DNA of 16,364 nucleotides from an uncultured Oceanospirillales bacterium. Lineage in GTDB: Bacteria; Pseudomonadota; Gammaproteobacteria; Pseudomonadales; Litorivicinaceae. A model generated the notes under the pieces. The model was not told the origin of the DNA, searched no databases, and worked only from the letters and a program-made list of their open reading frames with translations. Of the stretch, positions 1-7,557 are shown in pieces; position 1 is the first letter of the stretch; each line of letters opens with the position of its first letter. A program made the translations under genes and the position numbers. The stretch lies in NCBI GenBank assembly GCA_913061245.1, contig CAJXTO010000019.1:1-16364 (forward strand), in the 5' to 3' direction.

Positions 1-2364
1 TATCTGTATCGTAAGTTTGCTGCTTACTGGGGCACGAACAACGTTGACCACCAGGCGCGTATCTGTCACTCAACCACTGTAGCCGGTGTTGCGAACACTT
101 GGGGCTATGGTGCGATGACTAACTCGTACAACGATATCCACAATTCGAAAGCAATCTTCCTGATTGGTGGTAACCCTGCAGAAGCACACCCTGTGTCATT
201 GCAGCACATCATGAAGGCGAAAGAGCAGAACAATGCTCCTGTGATTGTTTGTGATCCACGCTTCACGCGGACTGCTGCGCATGCAGATGAGTATGTTCGG
301 TTCCGTCCAGGGACTGACGTCGCGTTGGTTTGGGGTATTTTGTGGCATGTCTTCGAAAACGGCTGGGAAGATAAAGAGTTTATCCGTACCCGCGTTTGGG
401 GCATGGATGATATCAAAAAAGAAGTCGCGAAATGGACTCCAGAAGAAGTTGAGCGCGTGACAGGAACTCCTGGCTCACAGCTTGAGCGCGTTGCTCGTAC
501 ATTAGCGAACAACCGTCCTGGTACAGTTATTTGGTGTATGGGTGGTACTCAGCACACCAATGGTAACAACAACACCCGCGCATACTGCATCTTGCAGCTA
601 GCACTCGGTAATATGGGTACTTCTGGTGGTGGTACTAACATCTTCCGCGGACACTGTAACGTACAGGGTGCCACCGATTTGGGCGTTCTCGCGAATACGC
701 TTCCAGGCTATTACGGCTTGAAGCCAGGTTCATGGGCGCATTGGGCGCGCGTTTGGGAAGAAGATCTTGATTGGTTGAAAGGTCGCTTTGCGACAATGAA
801 GACCAAAGATGGCAAGACCAAAGCCATGATGAACGAAACTGGTATCCCAGTCTCGCGCTGGATTGATGGCGTTTTGGAAGCCAAGGAAAACTTGGGTCAG
901 CCAAACAACACTCGCGCAATGGTGCTTTGGGGCCACGCTCCGAACTCACAAACGCGTCAGGTCGATATGAAGACCGCGATGGAGAAGTTGGATTTATTGG
1001 TCGTTGTTGACCCACATCCAACGGTATCTGCTGTTCTTCACGATCGTAAAGACGGTGTTTATCTGCTCCCAACAACCACTCAATTTGAGACGTATGGCTC
1101 TGTTACAGCGTCAAACCGCTCAATTCAGTGGCGTGAGAAGGTTGTCGATCCATTGTTTGAATCGAAGCCAGACCACGTGATCATGAAGCTGTTTGCAGAC
1201 AAGTTCGGTTTCTCCGATCGTTTGTTCCGCAACATTAAGGTGAATGGTGACGAGCCACTGATCGAGGATATTACTCGCGAGTTCAACCGCGGTATGTGGA
1301 CGATTGGCTACACTGGTCAGTCTCCAGAGCGGATCAAAGCTCACATGGCGAACCAGCATACGTTTGATAAAACAACGCTTCAGGCGGTTGGTGGTCCATG
1401 CGATGGCGATTACTACGGTATGCCATGGCCAGCTTGGGGTACACCAGAGATGAAGCATCCAGGTACACCGAACCTGTATGATATGTCGAAGCCAGTATCA
1501 AAAGGTGGTTTGACCTTCCGTGCACGTTTCGGCGTTGAAAGGAATGGTGAAAACCTCCTGGCTGAAGGTGTCTACTCAGAAGGCTCTGAGATCAAAGACG
1601 GGTACCCAGAATTCACCATGCAAATGCTGATGGACTTGGGTTGGGACAAAGATCTCACTGCTGAAGAGCGCGCTTCGATCGAAAAGGTCGCAGGTGCAAA
1701 GACGAACTGGAAAACTGACCTTTCAGGTGGTATCCAGCGAGTTGCGATCAAGCACGAGTGTGCACCATTTGGTAACGCGAAGGCGCGTACGGTGGTTTGG
1801 AACTTCCCGGATCCAGTACCATTGCACCGCGAACCGCTGTACACAAACCGTCGCGATCTCGTGAAGGATTATCCAACTTACGAGGACCGGTTTGCATATC
1901 GTTTGCCAACTCTCTATGAGTCAATCCAGAAGAATGACTTCTCGAAAGACTTCCCAATCATTCTGACTTCAGGTCGTTTGGTTGAGTACGAGGGCGGTGG
2001 TGATGAAACTCGTTCAAACCCATGGCTAGCAGAACTGCAACAGCAGATGTTCGTCGAAGTCCATCCACGCGATGCGAATGACTTAGGTATTCGTGATGGC
2101 GATATGGTCTGGGTTGAAGGCCCTGAAGGCGGAAAAGTGAAAGTCCAAGCAATGGTTACTGAGCGCGTTGGCGTGGGTGTCGCATTTATGCCATTCCACT
2201 TCGGCGGCATGTTCCAAGGCGAGGATCTTCGTGCCAAGTATCCAGATGGAGCTGATCCATATGTACTTGGTGAATCTGCTAACACAGTAGCGACATACGG
2301 TTACGACTCGGTTACCCAAATGCAGGAAACCAAGTGTACGTTATGTCGAATCATGCCAGCGTAA
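1..2364 (+). CDS. fdhA: Formate dehydrogenase catalytic (alpha) subunit, 5' truncated by window edge
   Basis: Oxidises formate to CO2 at a bis-pyranopterin Mo or W centre and passes electrons to the Fe-S subunit. The frame is open from base 1, so the true start lies outside; 787 residues are visible against roughly 950 for the family, so the twin-arginine signal, the N-terminal 4Fe-4S domain and the start of the first pterin domain are missing. Seen in the fragment: the active-site segment RICHSTTVAG with catalytic Cys at fragment residue 22 (codon TGT, 64-66) followed by His 23, then GAMTNS, then the pterin-domain motif GGNPAEAHP (about 56-64). The C-terminal dinucleotide-binding-like domain runs from about residue 650 (TSGRLVEY) to the end. 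Cys, not selenocysteine, occupies the metal-ligand site. The next gene starts 12 bases after the stop behind a strong Shine-Dalgarno. It resembles the membrane-anchored, quinone-linked periplasmic FDH type rather than NAD-linked enzymes. Mo versus W cannot be read from sequence; the linked tup genes favour W as an option. Confidence 0.95.
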   Translation, partial: YLYRKFAAYWGTNNVDHQARICHSTTVAGVANTWGYGAMTNSYNDIHNSKAIFLIGGNPAEAHPVSLQHIMKAKEQNNAPVIVCDPRFTRTAAHADEYVRFRPGTDVALVWGILWHVFENGWEDKEFIRTRVWGMDDIKKEVAKWTPEEVERVTGTPGSQLERVARTLANNRPGTVIWCMGGTQHTNGNNNTRAYCILQLALGNMGTSGGGTNIFRGHCNVQGATDLGVLANTLPGYYGLKPGSWAHWARVWEEDLDWLKGRFATMKTKDGKTKAMMNETGIPVSRWIDGVLEAKENLGQPNNTRAMVLWGHAPNSQTRQVDMKTAMEKLDLLVVVDPHPTVSAVLHDRKDGVYLLPTTTQFETYGSVTASNRSIQWREKVVDPLFESKPDHVIMKLFADKFGFSDRLFRNIKVNGDEPLIEDITREFNRGMWTIGYTGQSPERIKAHMANQHTFDKTTLQAVGGPCDGDYYGMPWPAWGTPEMKHPGTPNLYDMSKPVSKGGLTFRARFGVERNGENLLAEGVYSEGSEIKDGYPEFTMQMLMDLGWDKDLTAEERASIEKVAGAKTNWKTDLSGGIQRVAIKHECAPFGNAKARTVVWNFPDPVPLHREPLYTNRRDLVKDYPTYEDRFAYRLPTLYESIQKNDFSKDFPIILTSGRLVEYEGGGDETRSNPWLAELQQQMFVEVHPRDANDLGIRDGDMVWVEGPEGGKVKVQAMVTERVGVGVAFMPFHFGGMFQGEDLRAKYPDGADPYVLGESANTVATYGYDSVTQMQETKCTLCRIMPA

Positions 2365-2376
2365 GGAGGATAGATT

Positions 2377-2985
2377 ATGTCATTAGGTGGAAAGGCGAGA
2401 GCCAAGTTCCTATGTGACGCCGAGCGCTGCATTGAATGTAACGCTTGTGTAACCGCATGTAAGAACGAAAACGAAGTGCCTTGGGGTATTAACCGTCGTC
2501 GCGTGGTAACCATCAATGATGGTAAGCCAGGCGAGCGGTCAATCTCTGTGGCTTGTATGCACTGTTCAGACGCGCCATGTATGGCTGTCTGTCCTGTTGA
2601 CTGTTTCTACCAAACAGATGACGGGATCGTTTTGCACTCAAAAGACCTGTGTATCGGTTGCGGATATTGCTTCTATGCGTGTCCGTTCGGTGCACCACAG
2701 TTCCCACAAGCTGGTAACTTCGGTTCACGAGGCAAGATGGATAAGTGCACATTCTGTGCCGGTGGTCCTGAAGAGGACAACTCGCAGGCTGAATTCCAAA
2801 AATACGGAAGTAACCGTATTGCGGAAGGTAAGCTACCTGCGTGTGCCGAGCAGTGCGCGACCAAAGCACTTTTGGCCGGCGACGGTGACGACGTAGCAGC
2901 GATCTATCGCGAGCGCGTTGTAACACGTGGCTTCGGTTCAGGTGCTTGGGGCTGGGGAACCGCCTACGAGAAGAAAGGCGGCTAA
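2377..2985 (+). CDS. fdhB: Formate dehydrogenase iron-sulfur (beta) subunit
   Basis: A 202-residue electron-transfer subunit carrying electrons from the catalytic subunit to the cytochrome b subunit. Four 4Fe-4S sites are visible: a CxxCxxCxxxC run at residues 18-28, a second group at 60-72 (CMHCSDAPCMAVCP), a third at 92-102 (CIGCGYCFYACP), and a split group with C124, C127, C156 and C160. The third and fourth groups are typical of FDH-N/FDH3 beta subunits. It lacks its own signal peptide, as expected if it is exported together with the twin-arginine alpha subunit. It also lacks the C-terminal transmembrane helix of E. coli FdnH, so anchoring must come through the gamma subunit. The start ATG has an optimal AGGAGG-type Shine-Dalgarno (2365-2370) with six-base spacing. 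A strong hairpin follows its stop codon. Confidence 0.95.
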   Translation: MSLGGKARAKFLCDAERCIECNACVTACKNENEVPWGINRRRVVTINDGKPGERSISVACMHCSDAPCMAVCPVDCFYQTDDGIVLHSKDLCIGCGYCFYACPFGAPQFPQAGNFGSRGKMDKCTFCAGGPEEDNSQAEFQKYGSNRIAEGKLPACAEQCATKALLAGDGDDVAAIYRERVVTRGFGSGAWGWGTAYEKKGG

Positions 2986-2997
2986 CAGCCAAACGGA

Positions 2998-3024
2998 AGG
3001 CGGGGTTCGCCCCGCCTGTCTGTT
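2998..3024 (+). terminator. Hairpin with TTCG tetraloop between fdhB and fdhC
   Basis: An eight-base-pair perfect stem (AGGCGGGG at 2998-3005 with CCCCGCCT at 3010-3017) closes a TTCG loop, and a weak T-rich stretch (GTCTGTTTT) follows. The stem is GC-rich and should be very stable as RNA. The T tract is short and interrupted, and the next gene is clearly in the same functional unit, so partial termination or protection of the upstream fdhAB message from 3' exonucleases is more likely than a full stop. Confidence 0.6.
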
Positions 3025-3056
3025 TTATCAACTCAACAACGATTCCTGAGGTCGTC

Positions 3057-4235
3057 ATGAATTTACAGGTAGTAGGTGCGTGTTTAATCGCACTATTGAC
3101 GTTTGCTGTGACTCCGGCTTATTCCCAAGACGAGGGTCAACGTGCATCGACAGGCGGAGCGCAGACGCTAGAGGATATTCTTGCGCGGCAGAAAGGACTC
3201 AAAGTCGACGAATCATTTCGTCGTGATAATTTAGGAAACCCAGAGAATGCCCAGCCAATTTCAGGCAATTTGGGATCATTGGGTGGTGTGTCAAACTCCG
3301 ACATTTATCGCGGAATTCGTTATTCAGAGACGGATGTCAAAGTCTCGAATAATGGTCCGGCCGCTGAAATCCTCGTTCAAGACGGGGGCATGGAATGGTT
3401 GCTCACGCGACAAGGCGGTATCCAGGCATACGCGGGGTACGGTATTGGGGGCATTATCTTAGCCCTTGTGATCTTCTATTTCGCACGCGGAAGAATGACT
3501 ATCGACGGTGGTCCATCAGGGCAAACGATTGAACGATTCAAAGCGTTCGAGCGGTTCGGGCACTGGTGTCTTGCTGGGTCTTTCATCATGCTTGCATGTA
3601 CTGGCCTGCTCCTTTTGTTTGGGCGCTCAGTCATCATCCCAATCTTCGGACATGAAGCGAATTCAGCCATCGCAACATTTTCTATTTGGGTTCACAACAA
3701 CATCGCTTGGGTCTTCATGGCAGCATTAGTTGCTATTTTCGTGATGTGGGTAGCCCATAATATTCCGAATAAACTTGATCTCGAGTGGTTTGCTAAGGGC
3801 GGTGGAATTGTCGGTCACGGCCATCCATCGGCGAAAAAGTTCAATGGTGGCCAGAAGCTCATCTTCTGGATGACAATTGTACTTGGTGCATCAGTGTCGA
3901 TGTCTGGATTGTCGCTACTATTCCCGTTCGAGCTTCCAATGTTTGCGAAGACATTTGGAATCATTAACTCAATGACAGGCATGGGATTACCGACTGAGCT
4001 TTTGCCTCATGAAGAAATGCAACTTGCACACTTGTGGCATGCGATTGTGGCAATCACGATGATCATCGCGATTATCGCTCACATTTATATCGGTAGTGTC
4101 GGTATGGAAGGTGCGTTTGACGCGATGGGGAATGGTCAAGTCGACCTCGAGTGGGCGCGTCAGCACCACGACCTATGGGTTGAAGAGGAAGAGGCCAAAG
4201 GTGCGCCAATTCGCCAAGCGGGAGACTTACGATGA
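3057..4235 (+). CDS. fdhC: Formate dehydrogenase cytochrome b (gamma) subunit
   Basis: A 392-residue membrane subunit that should take electrons from FdhB through b-type haems to the quinone pool. The ATG at 3057 is chosen because it begins a clear signal peptide (residues 1-23, ending AYS before QDEG) and has TGAGG upstream; an open frame further 5' runs through the fdhB tail and hairpin and is not plausible. After the signal comes a periplasmic stretch (about 24-120), then hydrophobic segments near 124-144, 171-190, 207-231, 267-290 and 327-347. Candidate haem or quinone-site histidines are H169 (FGHW), H213, H234, H325, H328 (HLWH) and H342. The N-terminal extension with a signal peptide distinguishes this from short FdnI and is seen in the longer gamma subunits of periplasmic FDHs. 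Its TGA stop overlaps the ATG of the following small gene (ATGA). Confidence 0.93.
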   Translation: MNLQVVGACLIALLTFAVTPAYSQDEGQRASTGGAQTLEDILARQKGLKVDESFRRDNLGNPENAQPISGNLGSLGGVSNSDIYRGIRYSETDVKVSNNGPAAEILVQDGGMEWLLTRQGGIQAYAGYGIGGIILALVIFYFARGRMTIDGGPSGQTIERFKAFERFGHWCLAGSFIMLACTGLLLLFGRSVIIPIFGHEANSAIATFSIWVHNNIAWVFMAALVAIFVMWVAHNIPNKLDLEWFAKGGGIVGHGHPSAKKFNGGQKLIFWMTIVLGASVSMSGLSLLFPFELPMFAKTFGIINSMTGMGLPTELLPHEEMQLAHLWHAIVAITMIIAIIAHIYIGSVGMEGAFDAMGNGQVDLEWARQHHDLWVEEEEAKGAPIRQAGDLR

Positions 4236-4357
4236 AGACCATGTTTGCAGCGTTTGCATTCACAATCGCAGTCTCTTTTGGTGCGTATTTCGTTTTAAGC
4301 GAGATGGGCTTCTCATCAGCAGAAGTCCAATCAGCACCATCAGTTCGACTTGATTAA
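4232..4357 (+). CDS. 41-residue single-pass membrane peptide in the fdh operon
   Basis: A small open frame starting with ATG that overlaps the fdhC stop (ATGA at 4232-4235) and ending at TAA 4355-4357. The product begins MKTMFAAFAFTIAVSFGAYF, with a hydrophobic core at about residues 4-22 followed by a short acidic/Ser-rich tail ending SVRLD. It could be a one-helix accessory subunit of the dehydrogenase membrane part, or a small exported peptide. The stop-start overlap and the position directly after the cytochrome b gene support translation by coupling. I do not recognise a named family. The next gene overlaps its end. Confidence 0.55.
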   Translation: MKTMFAAFAFTIAVSFGAYFVLSEMGFSSAEVQSAPSVRLD

Positions 4358-4601
4358 TCAATTAACGGTGGACCTGGAGATCGATGTCGTCGGTCTCCGG
4401 TGCCCACTTCCCGTATTAAAATTAAAAAAGCGTATTGAGCCGTTACAGCCAGGCTCCGTGGTGAAGTTACTGACAAGCGATCCAACGACTCTGAAAGATG
4501 TCCCTGCTTATTGTGAGCTTTCTGGACACTTGATTATTTCGATCACTGATGACTCTTCACCCTATGAATTTACAATAAGGAAGGCTGGCCAGAAGGGATA
4601 A
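4350..4601 (+). CDS. TusA/SirA/YedF-family sulfur carrier protein
   Basis: An 83-residue protein with the TusA-family hallmark: a beta strand, then GLRCPLPVLKLKK with the persulfide-carrying Cys at residue 18, followed by the alpha/beta two-layer sandwich with LTSDPTTLKDVPAYC and a closing strand. Family members carry sulfur as a Cys persulfide to acceptors in tRNA thiolation, sulfur metabolism or molybdopterin metabolism. Placement in an fdh operon suggests a role in supplying sulfur for the terminal sulfido ligand of the FDH cofactor, the step done by FdhD/IscS in E. coli; this is inference. The TTG at 4350 overlaps the preceding small gene by eight bases; a GTG at 4368 is the alternative start. 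Neither has a good Shine-Dalgarno, so translational coupling is likely and the start is uncertain. Confidence 0.85.
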   Translation: MINQLTVDLEIDVVGLRCPLPVLKLKKRIEPLQPGSVVKLLTSDPTTLKDVPAYCELSGHLIISITDDSSPYEFTIRKAGQKG

Positions 4602-4625
4602 CAGAAGCTGAGCTTGGAGATCAGT

Positions 4626-5948
4626 ATGCGTAGTGTTGTTCTATTTTTAGTGACCGTCACCCTAACACTCAATTCTGTCTTAGCGTTCGACCGCTACACA
4701 GCTCACGGTGGCCCAATTAAAGGCCTCGCTTATTCCGCAAATCTTAATCTTCTTGTCAGTACTAGCTTCGATTACACAGCAGTCGTCTGGGATACTCGCG
4801 AAATGGTTGAGCTGAAACAGCTCGTCGGCCACAACGCTGCCGTGAACACAGCGGCATTTTCGCCAGATGGTCAGTGGCTCGCAACTGCAGGCGATGATAA
4901 CCAGATTCTTCTCTGGGCGATTGATGACCTGAGGACTCCAAACACAACTCCCGAACCAATCGCCCTCAATGGGCATACAGCTAAGGTTATCCATCTCAAA
5001 TTTGATGAAACCAGCAGTCGGCTTGCATCATCGAGCTGGGACCGAACCATTGGTATATGGAATGTAGAAACCAAATCGAATATTCAATTCCTGCGTGGGC
5101 ACGAAGGGCCGGTGAATGCAGCGCAGTTCGTTCCCAGCCAAGAACGCCTCTATTCTGCTGGCACTGATGGACATATTCGATTGTGGAACTTGGAAACTGG
5201 CGAGTACATCCGAAGCGTCGTAAAAAACGGATTTGGTGTGAACGTTATGGAGATCTCGCCAGAGCTGAACCTACTTGCGTATGGTGGATCCAATGGAGTG
5301 ATGAAGACGATCAGTCTCGATAATACTGAGCCTACGTTGGATCTGTGGGTCGGTGGCCCCCCGGTGCTCGCCATCGCCATTGATCCCGAGTCTGAAAAAA
5401 TGGCCTTTGGTACAGCCGAGGGGAGGATTGTCATAGCAGACGCAGGTGTTGGTGAAATACAACACGACTTCAATGCGGTGAAAGGACCTGTTTGGGCAAT
5501 GGCCTTGGGCGAAGGGTCTGAAACCTTGTTTTTCGCAGGTCTTGATGATTGGGTGACAAAAATCTCTCTCAATGACTTTATCGTTCCGCATCCCCTCGCT
5601 GAGCGTGACCGTCGCTTTCATCCAGATCAGCCAATCGATAACGGGCAAAAACAATTCGCCCGTAAATGTAGTGTTTGTCATAGTCTGACCCCGTCGAGTA
5701 AACGTCGCGCAGGGCCTACTTTGTATGGTGTCTTCGGCCGGAAAGTTGGCGCGGTTGATGATTATCCATATTCGAAAGAATTGTTGGAGATGGATCTGGT
5801 GTGGAACGAAGAAACCATTGATCTGTTGTTCAGAGATGGTCCTGATGTTGTGACACCCGGATCAAAAATGCCCGTGCAACGGATCAAGGGAGCGCAAGAC
5901 CGCGCTGATCTGATTAGTTACTTAAAGCGCGCAACTGCTCCGCAATGA
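4626..5948 (+). CDS. Exported WD40 beta-propeller fused to C-terminal cytochrome c
   Basis: A 440-residue protein with a signal peptide (residues 1-20, MRSVVLFL...SVLA before FDRY). About seven WD40-type blades follow, each with a GH-like start and a W-D/W-N-like end (for example GHNAAV, GHTAKV and GHEGPV, with VVWD, GIWN and RLWN), the last three more degenerate. After a linker comes a class I cytochrome c: haem motif CSVCH at 348-352, a GPTLYGVFGRKVG segment typical of cytochrome c2/mitochondrial types, and a probable distal Met 415 (GSKMPV). The ATG at 4626 is preferred over an upstream TTG because GGAG lies six bases before it and the signal peptide begins there. The stop overlaps the next start (ATGA). 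Its periplasmic site and operon suggest it docks on or takes electrons from the dehydrogenase, or acts in its assembly; the exact role is unknown. Confidence 0.9.
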   Translation: MRSVVLFLVTVTLTLNSVLAFDRYTAHGGPIKGLAYSANLNLLVSTSFDYTAVVWDTREMVELKQLVGHNAAVNTAAFSPDGQWLATAGDDNQILLWAIDDLRTPNTTPEPIALNGHTAKVIHLKFDETSSRLASSSWDRTIGIWNVETKSNIQFLRGHEGPVNAAQFVPSQERLYSAGTDGHIRLWNLETGEYIRSVVKNGFGVNVMEISPELNLLAYGGSNGVMKTISLDNTEPTLDLWVGGPPVLAIAIDPESEKMAFGTAEGRIVIADAGVGEIQHDFNAVKGPVWAMALGEGSETLFFAGLDDWVTKISLNDFIVPHPLAERDRRFHPDQPIDNGQKQFARKCSVCHSLTPSSKRRAGPTLYGVFGRKVGAVDDYPYSKELLEMDLVWNEETIDLLFRDGPDVVTPGSKMPVQRIKGAQDRADLISYLKRATAPQ

Positions 5949-6634
5949 GACATTTCCTTGGACTGGTCCTGTTCACGCTAGCGGCACTCGCTGCTGCAGA
6001 TCATGGATCAGATACTTGGGTCAAAGCCAATCGTTCAGTCGTCTCCGTTTTGCCAACATGGCCTGGCTACCAAAAACCCGGCTTTGGGGCTCCGATTGGT
6101 TCCGCGCCAGAAGGCAGTGGAGTCGTATTCAGTCTGAGCAGCAATGCAAAAGGGTCTTCTTACATTCTAACTGCTGCGCATGTTGTCGCTGACTCAACAA
6201 AGATTGCGGTTCGGACATATGACGATCAACTGTTGGACGCCCGAGTCGAATGGGTCGATCTGGATACAGATCTTGCGCTCCTCGCAATCGATGAGAAGCT
6301 ACCGCCCATCGCATTGAGTCAATCGTTACCCATACCAGGAACACATGTCTGCGCTCTTGGGAATCCTTTTGGGTTGGGTATCAGTATAAGCTGTGGTGTG
6401 ATCTCGGGTCCTAAGCGTCGGAATATTGGCTTTAATCCAATCGAGGATTTCCTGCAAACAGATGCCGCGGTCAATCCCGGGTCCTCAGGGGGTGCTCTTG
6501 TGAACGCCAAGGGCGAACTTGTTGGTCTAATATCTGCCATATTTACAAAAGACGCTGATATTGATGCCGGAGTCAATTTTGCTATTAGTAGTGAGTTGAT
6601 CATCGACCGATTGAATCATTTTTTAAAGCGGTAA
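5945..6634 (+). CDS. Exported trypsin-like serine protease, S1C (DegP/HtrA-like) without PDZ domain
   Basis: A 229-residue protein with a short signal peptide (about 1-18, ending LAAA) and a single chymotrypsin-fold protease domain. The triad is visible: His 79 in TAAHVV, Asp 109 in DTDLALLAI, and Ser 181 in NPGSSGGAL. GNPFGLG and ISCGVISG match the DegP family. The chain ends right after the protease domain, so the PDZ domains of DegP/DegS are absent. Cys 136 and Cys 150 could form a disulfide in the periplasm. It overlaps the WD40-cytochrome c stop by four bases, so the two are translated together; a role in maturation or quality control of the periplasmic FDH complex or the WD40 protein is inferred. 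All catalytic residues are present, so it should be active. Confidence 0.9.
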   Translation: MRHFLGLVLFTLAALAAADHGSDTWVKANRSVVSVLPTWPGYQKPGFGAPIGSAPEGSGVVFSLSSNAKGSSYILTAAHVVADSTKIAVRTYDDQLLDARVEWVDLDTDLALLAIDEKLPPIALSQSLPIPGTHVCALGNPFGLGISISCGVISGPKRRNIGFNPIEDFLQTDAAVNPGSSGGALVNAKGELVGLISAIFTKDADIDAGVNFAISSELIIDRLNHFLKR

Positions 6635-6672
6635 TGTATCAGCATACTCTGGTGTATCCTTGGCGTGATTGA

Positions 6673-7557
6673 TTGGAAAAGAGCAAACCATTGTCAGAAT
6701 TTCTTACCACCAAAGAAGTTGCAGATCTACTTCGTATCAAAGAGCGAAAAGTTTACGATTTAGCGTCTCGCGGTGAAATTCCGTGCGTTAAAGCGACTGG
6801 TAAGTTGCTTTTCCCTCGCAATGAGGTCAATCACTGGATGCAACATAAGGGAATGGCCTTCGACGGCCAACCCTCGCGTCCTCAGATCATACTTGGCTCG
6901 CACGATCCTGTTTTCGAGTGGGCAATTGGCGCATCTGGATCAGGACTCGCTTCAATGCTCAACGGGTCAATCGATGGACTGAACCGTTATCAAGCGCGTG
7001 AGGGAATTATCTGCGGGATACATCTTGAGAATACGAGGGACTCCGGTTGGAACACTGAGATCTTGGGTGACTATCTCGAGCAATCCGCTTCGATTCTAAT
7101 GCATTGGGCCAAGCGTGACCGAGGTCTTATCATTAAACCAGGATCAGGTATTACAGGATTTGAGTCGATTCATGGAAAACGTTTTGTCCGTCGCCAAGCT
7201 GAGGCTGGTGCGCAACAGGTCTTTGAAACACGTCTCCAGAAACACCAATTATCGATGCACGATTTAGATTGTGTTCGAGAGGCTCGAACAGAAACTGAAG
7301 CTGCGTTGGCGATTGTCGAGGATCAAGCCGATGTGACATTTGGTCTAAAATGTTTTGCCAGTCGATACCATCTACAGTTCATCCCAGTTTGCATTGAATA
7401 CTTCGATTTGATTATCGATCGATATGCGTATTTTGAGCCCAATGTTCAGAAGTTAATACGTTTCGCTTCAACCGAGCAATTTCTCACTGAGGCCGCCCGC
7501 TACGAAGGGTATGATATTTCCGAATTGGGTATGATTCGGATGAATGGCGCACCCTAG
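6673..7557 (+). CDS. Excisionase-type HTH fused to PBP-like ligand domain; probable oxyanion-responsive regulator
   Basis: A 294-residue soluble protein. Residues about 9-50 form a MerR/excisionase-type helix-turn-helix (LTTKEVADLLRIKERKVYDL, then a wing around KATGKLLFPRNEVNHW). Residues about 68-290 resemble the PBP_like domain often joined to this HTH, with SHDP, GASGSG, KPGSGI and RRQAEAGAQ segments that look like type II binding-protein anion loops. There is no signal peptide, so it should bind DNA in the cytoplasm and sense a small oxyanion; molybdate or tungstate is the natural guess because transport genes converge on it. The start is TTG at 6673, directly after an in-frame TGA; TTG at 6691 behind AAGAG is an alternative. 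It lies 38 bases after the protease gene in the same direction and ends convergently with the ABC operon. It is not ModE-like in its DNA-binding part. Confidence 0.82.
   Translation: MEKSKPLSEFLTTKEVADLLRIKERKVYDLASRGEIPCVKATGKLLFPRNEVNHWMQHKGMAFDGQPSRPQIILGSHDPVFEWAIGASGSGLASMLNGSIDGLNRYQAREGIICGIHLENTRDSGWNTEILGDYLEQSASILMHWAKRDRGLIIKPGSGITGFESIHGKRFVRRQAEAGAQQVFETRLQKHQLSMHDLDCVREARTETEAALAIVEDQADVTFGLKCFASRYHLQFIPVCIEYFDLIIDRYAYFEPNVQKLIRFASTEQFLTEAARYEGYDISELGMIRMNGAP

Noticed and set aside
2946..3056. N-terminal extension of the cytochrome b subunit frame back into fdhB
   Set aside because: It reads through the fdhB tail and the GC hairpin and would bury the obvious signal peptide that starts at 3057.
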